Origin: an uncultured Flavobacterium sp.
Lineage (GTDB): Bacteria > Bacteroidota > Bacteroidia > Flavobacteriales > Flavobacteriaceae
Assembly: GCF_946220915.1 (NCBI RefSeq)
Contig: NZ_CAMIHH010000077.1
Location: 1 to 15,796 of the forward strand
Length of the DNA stretch: 15,796 nt
Reading direction: 5' to 3'
The notes beneath the pieces are model-generated. The model made no database searches and was not told the DNA's origin. It worked only from the letters and a program-made list of their open reading frames with translations. Both the position numbers and the translations under genes were made by a program. Positions 7,454 through 13,583 of this stretch are shown piece after piece. Every line of letters begins with the position of its first letter. The first letter of the stretch is position 1.

Positions 7454-7708
7454 ATGAAACTGAATGAATACAAGAGACTGAGTGAAGAGGAGCAGTACCG
7501 CATATTGTGGGATGAAGGTGTGCTTATTGACGGCTGTATGGAGGGCGAGATAAAAAAGCTGTTGTATGCCGTATACAGTTTTTACGTAGAACTATGGAGC
7601 CATTCCATCACAAATAAAGTTTTGTGGCGGCTAAGCTTTAAGCAGGGAAAATTACTGGAAAAATATCTTGACAAATACCCTGACATCCTCAACGACAGCG
7701 CCAAATGA
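7454..7708 (+). CDS. Hypothetical protein, 84 residues
   Basis: I cannot assign a function. The protein is soluble, has an acidic N-terminal half and looks real by composition: an N-terminal helix (NEYKRLSEEEQYRILWDEG), a middle stretch rich in aromatic and aliphatic residues suggesting beta strands (KLLYAVYSFYVELWS), and a basic C-terminal helix (FKQGKLLEKYLDKYP). This layout resembles small hypotheticals often seen in Bacteroidota. It starts at ATG 7454; a TAATTTAG sequence at 7442-7449 is only a weak match to a -7 box. It lies 37 bases before the ATG of the EcsC-like gene and is probably in the same transcript. Confidence 0.72.
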   Translation: MKLNEYKRLSEEEQYRILWDEGVLIDGCMEGEIKKLLYAVYSFYVELWSHSITNKVLWRLSFKQGKLLEKYLDKYPDILNDSAK

Positions 7709-7745
7709 CTTTTTAATACCGCTTTGGCAACCATTAGCGCCATTT

Positions 7746-8420
7746 ATGAATAACTTTATGAAAAATAAGGTTATGGACTATCAGCAAATAGTATTAAGGG
7801 CAATGCCGCCATTTGCCAGTGTCCGTAGTGACATTGAAATGCTACGGCTCAAAAATCCCGGAAAACTGCCTGATGAATTATCGCGCATTTACAGTAGCAG
7901 CATACGTAAAAAATATGTTTCGGCAGGCGTGGCAACGGCATTGCCAGGTGTATTCCCCGGATTGGGCACTGCAGCCCAGATAGCAATGGAAGCGGGAGCG
8001 ATCTCGGCCGATCTTATCCTGATGCTTCGGTGGATGGCAGCCCTGTGTTATGGCACAGCACTGATTTATGGCAATGATATTGAAAAAGATTTTGAAGATG
8101 AATTTACGCTTGTATTGGGCATTTGGGCAGGCGTTGCATTACCCGGAAAAACCTTGCACAAAGGTGAAAAAATGGGGATAAGGCATTTCGATAAGCACAT
8201 TGCCGACAGGATGCGCAACCGCATGAACCAAAAAATATGGCAGAAGATTGCGGTAAAATACGGAGCAAAACGCGGGGGTGCAACACTGGGCAGGCTGGTG
8301 CCGTTCGGGGTCGGCGCTGTTATAGGCGGTACATTTAATTACATCACAATGGAGCAGTTTGGAAAATCAGCAGATACCTATTTTAAGAGCGGCGATCAGG
8401 ACAATAAAACCATGCAATAA
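7746..8420 (+). CDS. EcsC/DUF697-like membrane-associated protein
   Basis: From ATG 7746 the protein has 224 residues. A TTG at 7668 in the same frame would add 26 residues and overlap the upstream gene by 41 bases, and I consider it less likely. Central hydrophobic helices (VSAGVATALPGVFPGLGTAA, then ADLILMLRWMAALCYGTALIYGNDI) are followed by a basic region and a C-terminal segment with RLVPFGVGAVIGGTFNY and then GKSADTYF. This arrangement, including the YG-x-D after the second helix and the P-x-GVGAVIGG-x-x-NY near the end, resembles EcsC and the related DUF697/YcjF group. These proteins associate with membranes, and their biochemical role is poorly defined. The Nudix gene begins 2 bases after its stop, so the two form an operon. 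Confidence 0.78.
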   Translation: MNNFMKNKVMDYQQIVLRAMPPFASVRSDIEMLRLKNPGKLPDELSRIYSSSIRKKYVSAGVATALPGVFPGLGTAAQIAMEAGAISADLILMLRWMAALCYGTALIYGNDIEKDFEDEFTLVLGIWAGVALPGKTLHKGEKMGIRHFDKHIADRMRNRMNQKIWQKIAVKYGAKRGGATLGRLVPFGVGAVIGGTFNYITMEQFGKSADTYFKSGDQDNKTMQ

Positions 8421-8422
8421 CG

Positions 8423-8875
8423 ATGAGGCAAAGTGCCGGAATATTACTATACAGGCAGTCGGGAGGAAAACCCGAGTTCTTCCTGGTGCACCCGGGAGGG
8501 CCGTATTTCGCCAAAAAAAATTTTGGATGGTGGACGGTTCCAAAGGGTGAGCTAAATGATGGAGAAGCCCCTTTAGATGCAGCCGTGCGCGAATTTACCG
8601 AAGAAACGGGTTACCGGCCGGAACCACCATTTATCGAATTGCAGCCAATAGTGCAAAAAGGCGGTAAAAAAGTGATGTGCTGGGCTGCAACAGGCAACCC
8701 CGATGCCAACAGCATTGCCTGCAATACATTTGAAATGGAGTGGCCGCCAAAATCTGGCCGGAAAGCCACCTATCCCGAAGTGGATAAGGCCGGATGGTTT
8801 TCCCTGGAAGAGGCAAAATCCCTTATTAACGAAAGGCAGTCGGCGTTTTTAGATGAGCTTGCCACAAAACTCTAA
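8423..8875 (+). CDS. Nudix hydrolase
   Basis: A cytoplasmic pyrophosphohydrolase of nucleoside diphosphate-linked compounds. The 150-residue protein carries a complete Nudix box, GX5EX7REUXEEXGU, at residues 42-64: G42, E48, R56-E57, E60-E61, G63. Before it comes the usual strand-loop (SAGILLYRQSGG, then FGWWTVPKG), and after it a segment with EMEWPPKSGRK and PEVDKAGWFSLEEA. Those flanking motifs resemble MutT-like/Ap4A-type subfamilies that act on dinucleoside polyphosphates or damaged nucleotides, but the substrate cannot be fixed from sequence. It starts at ATG 8423, 2 bases after the EcsC-like stop, and ends 13 bases before the stop of the convergent gene. No terminator is visible in that gap. 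Confidence 0.94.
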   Translation: MRQSAGILLYRQSGGKPEFFLVHPGGPYFAKKNFGWWTVPKGELNDGEAPLDAAVREFTEETGYRPEPPFIELQPIVQKGGKKVMCWAATGNPDANSIACNTFEMEWPPKSGRKATYPEVDKAGWFSLEEAKSLINERQSAFLDELATKL

Positions 8876-8888
8876 ATGGCAAAACAAC

Positions 8889-9086
8889 TTATTCTGTTTT
8901 TCCGTATGTTTTCCTGAACATAAAAAATATAAGGAATATACAAATGGCCAACAGCAATATCCTGCCAGTCAGGTACCCCCATCCATATTGTGTAAGCCTG
9001 TCCATATCATTAATCACTATAGTAAGGATATTGATGAGTAAAACAAGTGCAGCCAATATTGCTATATAAAAAATCGCTTTTTTCAA
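8889..9086 (-). CDS. Small two-helix membrane protein with TTG start
   Basis: A 65-residue protein of unknown function. It begins MKKAIFYIA from a TTG codon at 9086; no ATG is available upstream before the terminator at 9092-9122. There are two membrane segments: residues ~4-25 (AIFYIAILAALVLLINILTIV) and ~40-58 (RILLLAICIFLIFFMF), with a short polar loop (NDMDRLTQYGWGY) and a basic tail (RKTYGKTE). The KK-start, hairpin topology and complete frame suggest a true gene. It is convergent with the Nudix gene and downstream of the Bor-like lipoprotein, separated from it by a terminator, so it would need its own promoter or read-through. Confidence is limited by size and the unusual start. Confidence 0.58.
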   Translation of the reverse strand: MKKAIFYIAILAALVLLINILTIVINDMDRLTQYGWGYLTGRILLLAICIFLIFFMFRKTYGKTE

Positions 9087-9091
9087 ATCGT

Positions 9092-9122
9092 GAAAAATTA
9101 GCGGGAGACTAAAGCCTCCCGC
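9092..9122 (-). terminator. Intrinsic terminator of the Bor-like lipoprotein gene
   Basis: Read on the minus strand, GCGGGAG and CTCCCGC form a perfect 7-bp GC-rich stem with an 8-base loop, followed by TAATTTTTC. It begins 9 bases past the stop codon of the lipoprotein gene. Confidence 0.75.
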
Positions 9123-9130
9123 ATAATGAA

Positions 9131-9424
9131 TTATTTTGTTACAACTGTAGTTGTCGGTGAGTAAATACCGAAAGTTATCCCGGAGATAAGCCCATTGACA
9201 AAACTTTGCTTGGTAGTTACAGTATAATCAGATGCACCGCCGGCCATCTCTTTAGCATCAGAAACGTCAACAGGTGCAAGTCCCCAAAGCACGTAGTGAT
9301 TCCATTCTTTTGTCGATTCATTTCCCTGAGCTCCTTTTCCTACTACAGTAGTGTAAGTAAAGCACGATGTAAGCATTGTTCCTGCTGCAAAAGCAACTGC
9401 ACATAGTTTAATTGTTCTTTTCAT
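9131..9424 (-). CDS. Bor/Iss-family lipoprotein
   Basis: A 97-residue lipoprotein. The signal peptide (KRTIK, hydrophobic core) ends in the lipobox L18-T19-S20-C21, so C21 would be lipidated and the protein held in the cell envelope. The mature part lines up by eye with phage lambda Bor: both share the layout H-x-F/V (here HYVLWGL), a DAK-x-x-GG motif (D56-A-K, G62-G63), and the nearly identical Q-x-FVNGL-x-x-IT-x-GIY-x-P block at residues 73-90. Bor and its relative Iss are lambdoid prophage lipoproteins linked to serum resistance in E. coli; their role in Bacteroidota is not known. The ATG at 9424 precedes the signal peptide. A hairpin terminator follows the stop, so the gene is monocistronic. 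Neighbouring KilA-N adds to the phage-derived flavour. Confidence 0.88.
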   Translation of the reverse strand: MKRTIKLCAVAFAAGTMLTSCFTYTTVVGKGAQGNESTKEWNHYVLWGLAPVDVSDAKEMAGGASDYTVTTKQSFVNGLISGITFGIYSPTTTVVTK

Positions 9425-9456
9425 TGTAAATAAATTGATTGTTTTACTGATTATTT

Positions 9457-9482
9457 AAGTCAGGTTTACCAAAACCTGCTTA
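9457..9482. repeat. Inverted repeat in the leader region of the Bor-like gene
   Basis: CAGGTTT (9461-9467) and AAACCTG (9472-9478) form a perfect 7-bp inverted repeat around ACCA. The pairing extends outward by AAG/CTT after one bulged T. It lies 33 bases upstream of the lipoprotein ATG and has no T-run, so an operator or leader hairpin is more likely than a terminator. Confidence 0.45.
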
Positions 9483-9554
9483 TCGGCGAATATAATAAAT
9501 AGCCGCTTGCTATTAAAATTTTAAGATTAAAAATTTAACAGATCAGGTCGCGAT

Positions 9555-9573
9555 AAAAAGCCCACCTGGCTTT
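9555..9573 (-). terminator. Short intrinsic terminator after the KilA-N gene
   Basis: On the minus strand AAAGCC pairs with GGCTTT around a 5-base loop, and the 3' arm runs into TTTTT. It begins 8 bases after the stop codon of the KilA-N gene. The stem is only 6 bp, so this is a moderate call. Confidence 0.5.
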
Positions 9574-9581
9574 CGGCTCCA

Positions 9582-10118
9582 TTAGTTTTCATCAAACATA
9601 TCAAAAAGGTTCTTGATCTCCCGCTCCTGATGTACAATCGCATTGCGTTTGTCATTGGTAAATTTTTTAAGTTTCCTGTGGCTTTCAATAATCTGAATCG
9701 CAAGTTCATTCTGCTCTGAAACCGCTTTCCGGCATAAATTGTTAAAGCGGAGTTTTTCGGCCTGCTGCGCATTCAGTGCCCTAAGGTGGTTGTCATAATG
9801 CGAAAAGCGCAGTGTCTCAATTGTATCATATATCCATAACTCAAATTCAGGATCGAGCCAAGAAGCGAATTTTATAGCCAGCTTGCGGTTCATCCAGACC
9901 TCAACGATATCCTTCCCGATTTCGCGCCTGAAGCTTGCGGCTCCCAGCTTTGCCTCCAGTGCCTTTATAAATTCCTGTGCATGCCCATCCGAAAGGAATT
10001 CTTCAGGATCCTTATTAAATATAATTGCCATCTCAGTGGCGTTAACCGTTACATCTTCACTGCTGTTGATCAGAAAATGTATCTCTGTTTCATGGTAAAT
10101 AAACTCTAAGGTCTTCAT
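9582..10118 (-). CDS. KilA-N domain DNA-binding protein
   Basis: A 178-residue protein. A KilA-N domain covers about residues 8-105: VNATEMAIIFNK (residues 25-36) is the typical first motif, and WMNRKLAIKFASWLDPEFELWIYDTI (about 75-100) is the typical second one. KilA-N domains bind DNA and are widespread in phages and large DNA viruses; stand-alone copies also occur on bacterial chromosomes. The remainder (105-178) is a charged, mostly helical tail (QQAEKLRFNNLCRKAV, then NLFDMFDEN) that may mediate oligomerisation; no nuclease or antirepressor C-terminal domain is recognisable. The ATG at 10118 starts the domain cleanly. AT-rich gaps lie on both sides, and the protein has its own terminator. 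Phage-derived origin is inferred from the family. Confidence 0.9.
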   Translation of the reverse strand: MKTLEFIYHETEIHFLINSSEDVTVNATEMAIIFNKDPEEFLSDGHAQEFIKALEAKLGAASFRREIGKDIVEVWMNRKLAIKFASWLDPEFELWIYDTIETLRFSHYDNHLRALNAQQAEKLRFNNLCRKAVSEQNELAIQIIESHRKLKKFTNDKRNAIVHQEREIKNLFDMFDEN

Positions 10119-10233
10119 ATTGAATGCGATTTCAAATTCGCTGCAATATAATATTTTTTTCTTATAACAGAAATTAATCTTATAATTATTTTAGTTTACA
10201 TTAGTGATATATCAAGGTTCTACTTATTTCAAT

Positions 10234-10264
10234 AAAAAAAAGCCTCACATTTCTGTAAGGCTTT
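10234..10264 (-). terminator. Intrinsic terminator of the E2 acyltransferase gene
   Basis: On the minus strand AAAGCCT pairs with AGGCTTT. An inner ACA/TGT stem closes a 4-base loop after one mismatch, and eight T residues follow. It lies about 20 bases after the E2 stop codon. Confidence 0.82.
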
Positions 10265-10284
10265 GATGTTATATTTTCAGGAAA

Positions 10285-11604
10285 TTAATAATCCCTGTTT
10301 ACGTCGAATGCTTCCAGGTAATCGGCTACACGTTTTACAAACGATCCTCCAAGCGCACCGTCAACAACCCTATGGTCGTAGCTGTGCGAAAGGAACATTT
10401 TCTGGCGGATGCCAATAAAGTCGCCTTCCGGGGTTTCTATAACTGCCGGCACCTTGCGTATAGCGCCAAGGGCAAGTATGCCCACCTGCGGCTGGTTGAT
10501 GATAGGCGTACCGAATACACTGCCAAAAGTCCCTACGTTAGTAACGGTATACGTACCTCCCTGCGTATCATCCGGTTTTAGCTTGCCTGCTTTTGCGCGG
10601 TTGCCCAAATCGTTTACAGCCTTAGCCATGCCTACAAGGTTCAGCTGGTCGGCATTTTTAATTACCGGGACAATGAGGTTTCCGTTTGGCAATGCTGCCG
10701 CCATGCCCAGGTTTATGTTTTTCTTCTTGATGATGTATTCGCCATCAACTGAAATGTTCATGCCCGGGAAATCCTTAAGTGCTTTGGCTACCGCCTCCAT
10801 GAATATTGGCGTAAAGGTCAGCTTCTCGCCTTCCCTTTTTTCAAATGCATTTTTTACTTTATCCCTCCATTTTACGATGTTCGTCACATCTACTTCGATG
10901 AACGACTGCACGTGTGCTGAGGTCTGTACCGACTGCACCATGTAACCTGAGATCAGCTTGCGCATGCGGTCCATTTCCACGATCTCGTCGCCACCATTAA
11001 CCGAAACAGGAGCAGCTTTTTGAGCCGGTTGCTGGTTGTTGGTTGCCGGTTGCTGGATAGCTGCCGGTTGTGCAGTTTCCTGAGGTTTGATATTTGATGC
11101 TTGCGATTTGGATTTTACGTAGTCAAGGATGTCATTTTTAGTTACCCTTCCTTCCTTGCCGGTGCCTGTGATGGCTTCCAGTTCGGCTTCCGAAATGCCT
11201 TCTTCTTTGGCAATGTTCTTAACCAAAGGAGAAAAGAATTTATCTGACCCGGAAAAATCTGCGGGTGCAGACGTAGTTTCTTTTGCAGCCGCTACCGATT
11301 TTTCTATGGCATTTACATTAGCCGCAGTGGTTTCTTCTTTTGGTGCATCAACCACCACACCGCCTTCTGTTTCAATATAGGCAATAGTCTGGCCAACCTG
11401 CACCACATCGTTTACCTGGAAAAGTATCTCTGTAAGTGTACCCGAGACTTCAGACGGCACTTCGGAATCCACTTTATCGGTTGCAATTTCCAAAACCGCT
11501 TCATCAGCTGCAATGTGGTCGCCCACGTTCTTTAACCAATTGGTAATCGTCGCTTCTGCAACGCTTTCCCCCATTTTGGGTAATTTCAGTTCAAATTTTG
11601 CCAT
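10285..11604 (-). CDS. Dihydrolipoamide acyltransferase, E2 of a 2-oxo acid dehydrogenase complex
   Basis: E2 transfers acyl groups from a lipoyl arm to CoA in a large cytoplasmic complex with E1 and E3. The 439-residue protein has one lipoyl domain (residues ~1-80; lipoylated lysine K44 in EIATDKVDSEVPS), an Ala/Pro/Thr-rich linker, a peripheral subunit-binding domain (~124-162, SPLVKNIAKEEGISEAELEAITGTGKEGRVTKNDI), a second linker with Gln-Pro-Ala-rich repeats, and the catalytic domain with the active-site motif D410-H411-R-V-V-D415-G. All key residues are present. The sequence alone does not separate branched-chain, pyruvate and 2-oxoglutarate types; the DKVDSEVPS lipoyl site is common in branched-chain-type E2s of Bacteroidota, which makes that my first guess. 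No E1 or E3 gene is in the window. The GT2 gene lies 91 bases upstream on the same strand. Confidence 0.96.
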   Translation of the reverse strand: MAKFELKLPKMGESVAEATITNWLKNVGDHIAADEAVLEIATDKVDSEVPSEVSGTLTEILFQVNDVVQVGQTIAYIETEGGVVVDAPKEETTAANVNAIEKSVAAAKETTSAPADFSGSDKFFSPLVKNIAKEEGISEAELEAITGTGKEGRVTKNDILDYVKSKSQASNIKPQETAQPAAIQQPATNNQQPAQKAAPVSVNGGDEIVEMDRMRKLISGYMVQSVQTSAHVQSFIEVDVTNIVKWRDKVKNAFEKREGEKLTFTPIFMEAVAKALKDFPGMNISVDGEYIIKKKNINLGMAAALPNGNLIVPVIKNADQLNLVGMAKAVNDLGNRAKAGKLKPDDTQGGTYTVTNVGTFGSVFGTPIINQPQVGILALGAIRKVPAVIETPEGDFIGIRQKMFLSHSYDHRVVDGALGGSFVKRVADYLEAFDVNRDY

Positions 11605-11695
11605 ATCGTTAATCTAAAGGTAAGATTAGTATTTCAGCTTGCGAAATTAACAAAAAAATCAACCCGTTTGCTTTTTACGCTTAAATATTAGTGTA

Positions 11696-12865
11696 CTATA
11701 ACGTTTTTTCTGGTGTGCCGCCGCCAAACAATGTCACTTCGCCCCTGCTGTCACTACTGTCGCTCCCTATGATGAAACTACAGCCTGCGGGACGTATCCT
11801 GAACGAGTACGACCTGTGTTTATGATTTTGCATGATTGCAATTACCTCCCTAAACGGCAAGAGTGCATTATCCATTATAATTTCGGTGCGGCTCGTAACC
11901 GAGGGAAGCACGTTACGCTCGTATTGGGCAAACCGCACTATTTTTTTTCCGAGTTCTTTTTCGAGTTGCCTGCACAATTCCTCATTTTTAGAGAATAGTA
12001 CAATGGTATCGGGCGGGGCCAAGGCTACTGCCTTACGCTGCTTTGACTGTATGAAAAGCATACTCCCAAGCCTCAGGAACCCGTCCATCAGTATGGCTCC
12101 CCTAAAATGTTTCTTGTAAAAATCGCACATGGCACCGGTAAACCGTTTCATGTAGGCCGCATCGCGCACGGTGCTTTCGCCTTTGTAGTGAATGATGGCC
12201 GTAGCCGGAAAATAGTAATTGCGAAGCCCCATTTTTTGCAGCGTATACGAAAGGTCAACATCTTCTCCGTACATAAAGTAGCGCTCGTCAAATCCGCCGG
12301 CATCAAGGTATACCTGACGTTGCAGCAACATAAAAGCGCCCGGCAATATGTCAATCTCCCCCGCCTGGTTCTCACCAAGGTGCTGGGCGTAATATTTATT
12401 GAACGCGCGCCATTTAGGAAAAATCTTATAAAACCCTGCCATTTTCGTCAGCGCTACCCAGGGTGTCGGCAGGCCGCGCTTGCTTTCCGGCAGGAAATTG
12501 CCGGTGCCATCTATGAATTTTACGCCCACCATGCCCAGGTTGGTTTTCGCTTCTGCAAATGCCAGCGCTTTTGCAAAAGTATCTTCGGACACCACAGTAT
12601 CCGGGTTAAGGATGCAAATGTATTCTCCTTTGGCCACAGCCACACCTATGTTATTCCCTTTTGGAAAGCCAGAATTTTCCTCGTTTTCGATTAGCTTGAT
12701 ACTTGGAAATCGATCCTTTACCATGGCACAGCTGTCATCGGGCGAATTATTATCCACCACGATAATTTCGCTGTTGATGCCCTCGAGCGCTTTCTGAACG
12801 CTGATAATGCACAACTCGAGAAAGTAGCGGACATTGTAATTGAGAATGATTACCGATAGCTGCAT
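11696..12865 (-). CDS. Family 2 glycosyltransferase (rhamnosyltransferase-like) with C-terminal extension
   Basis: A probable cytoplasmic or membrane-peripheral glycosyltransferase that adds a sugar to a cell-surface glycan. The GT2 fold covers residues ~1-260: SVIILNYN at the N terminus, D38-N-N-S binding the nucleotide, ENSGFPKGNN (63-72), N87-P-D89 in the DxD position and the acidic E201-D-V-D204 motif, as in WbbL-like rhamnosyltransferases. Donor and acceptor are unknown. The last ~110 residues (from about 280, DTIVLFSKNEELCRQLEKEL, through SFIIGSDSSDSRGEV) lie beyond the usual GT2 core and have no domain I can name. The start is ATG 12865. A perfect -7-like TATCTTTG (minus strand, 12877-12870) lies 4 bases upstream, suggesting a very short or absent leader. 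Confidence 0.93.
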   Translation of the reverse strand: MQLSVIILNYNVRYFLELCIISVQKALEGINSEIIVVDNNSPDDSCAMVKDRFPSIKLIENEENSGFPKGNNIGVAVAKGEYICILNPDTVVSEDTFAKALAFAEAKTNLGMVGVKFIDGTGNFLPESKRGLPTPWVALTKMAGFYKIFPKWRAFNKYYAQHLGENQAGEIDILPGAFMLLQRQVYLDAGGFDERYFMYGEDVDLSYTLQKMGLRNYYFPATAIIHYKGESTVRDAAYMKRFTGAMCDFYKKHFRGAILMDGFLRLGSMLFIQSKQRKAVALAPPDTIVLFSKNEELCRQLEKELGKKIVRFAQYERNVLPSVTSRTEIIMDNALLPFREVIAIMQNHKHRSYSFRIRPAGCSFIIGSDSSDSRGEVTLFGGGTPEKTL

Positions 12866-12869
12866 AAGG

Positions 12870-12877
12870 CAAAGATA
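12870..12877 (-). promoter_or_regulatory. Possible -7 promoter element of the glycosyltransferase gene
   Basis: The minus strand reads TATCTTTG, a full match to TAnnTTTG, ending 4 bases before the start codon. No TTG element is found at the normal 17-23 base distance; the nearest one has a 14-base spacer, which is short. If real, the transcript would start at or next to the ATG. Confidence 0.35.
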
Positions 12878-12944
12878 ACTAGTTGAGACGACAATCCGGT
12901 TATTTGGTTATCTGGTAATTTGACTGCAATAGCTTTCATAAAAC

Positions 12945-12971
12945 AAAAAGCGCTCCCGTTTCCGGAAGCGC
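12945..12971 (-). terminator. Intrinsic terminator of the hsp20 gene
   Basis: On the minus strand GCGCTTCCG pairs with CGGGAGCGC (9 bp including one G-T wobble) around a 4-base loop, then TTTTT follows. It lies about 22 bases past the hsp20 stop and isolates that gene from the glycosyltransferase. Confidence 0.85.
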
Positions 12972-12993
12972 CTTTCAACCTAACCAATCATTA

Positions 12994-13422
12994 TTATGAA
13001 ATCTCAACCAATCGTTTTGTTTTTGGCAATGCCTCTTCTTTTTTAGGGAGGGTCAGCTTTAGTATGCCCTCTTCATAAGCAGCGATTATCTCTTCCTCTT
13101 TTACAGTTTCGGGCAGCGTAAATGACCTTTTAAATGAAGCAGGGCTGAATTCCCTGCGGGTAAATTTGCCATTTTCTTCATTGTTGCCTGCTTTCACTTC
13201 GCCGGAAATGGTAAGCAGCTCGTTATCGACCTCAATGCTGAAGTCTTCTTTTTTCATACCTGCCGCCATCAGCTCTACTGTGAATGATTGTTCCGTTTCC
13301 CGAATATTTACAGGAGGCATAGCCTTGTGCACATACTGTGTACCGCCAAGTAGGTCTTTAAACATTTCGTCCATTATAGAAGGATAAACCCTGTTTGCCA
13401 TGTTGCGTTTTACTACGTTCAT
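12994..13422 (-). CDS. Small heat-shock protein, Hsp20/alpha-crystallin family
   Basis: An ATP-independent cytoplasmic chaperone that holds unfolding proteins. The 142-residue protein has a short N-terminal arm (NVVKRNMANRVYPSIMDEMFKD), an alpha-crystallin domain at about residues 37-128 (MPPVNIRETEQSFTVELMAAGMKKEDFSIEVDNELLTISGE, then FKRSFTLPETV and the family signature region AAYEEGILKLTLPKKEE) and a C-terminal tail ending LVEIS. That tail supplies the I/V-x-I/V motif that links dimers into oligomers. Length and architecture are typical. The start is ATG 13422. The gene is divergent from the HGSNAT-type gene, with a long inverted repeat between them, and it is monocistronic because of the terminator at 12945-12971. 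No clear TAnnTTTG box was found upstream. Confidence 0.96.
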   Translation of the reverse strand: MNVVKRNMANRVYPSIMDEMFKDLLGGTQYVHKAMPPVNIRETEQSFTVELMAAGMKKEDFSIEVDNELLTISGEVKAGNNEENGKFTRREFSPASFKRSFTLPETVKEEEIIAAYEEGILKLTLPKKEEALPKTKRLVEIS

Positions 13423-13494
13423 AAATGTATTTTTTTAGTGTTTGACTTTAATTTGATAATGGATAGTCAACTTTTGTTCCAATCATTTTTTTAC

Positions 13495-13527
13495 AGACAA
13501 AATGTCGCTTATAATGACTTTTTGTCT
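13495..13527. repeat. 12-base inverted repeat between divergent genes (operator-like)
   Basis: AGACAAAATGTC (13495-13506) and GACTTTTTGTCT (13516-13527) are inverted copies with one T-T mismatch, separated by 9 bases (GCTTATAAT). The repeat lies 72 bases upstream of hsp20 and 56 bases upstream of the HGSNAT-type gene. It could be a regulator binding site or a hairpin; there is no strong T-run to suggest termination. Confidence 0.6.
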
Positions 13528-13583
13528 TAAAAGTAGTATTGATAGTATTTATCGTATATTTACCAAAACTAACAAACTAACTG

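Noticed and set aside
7668..7745. N-terminal extension of the EcsC-like protein from TTG 7668
   Set aside because: It overlaps the upstream gene by 41 bases and adds a Thr/Pro-rich stretch with no signal character. ATG 7746 is preferred but not proven.
10409..10945. 178-residue open frame on the plus strand
   Set aside because: It is a shadow of the catalytic domain of the E2 acyltransferase on the other strand.
12107..12694. 195-residue open frame on the plus strand
   Set aside because: It is antisense to the glycosyltransferase core and lacks any motif; it reflects codon bias of the true gene.
13564..13571. Minus-strand TAGTTTTG as a promoter for hsp20
   Set aside because: It matches the -7 consensus but would give a leader of about 135 bases and has no TTG at the right distance.
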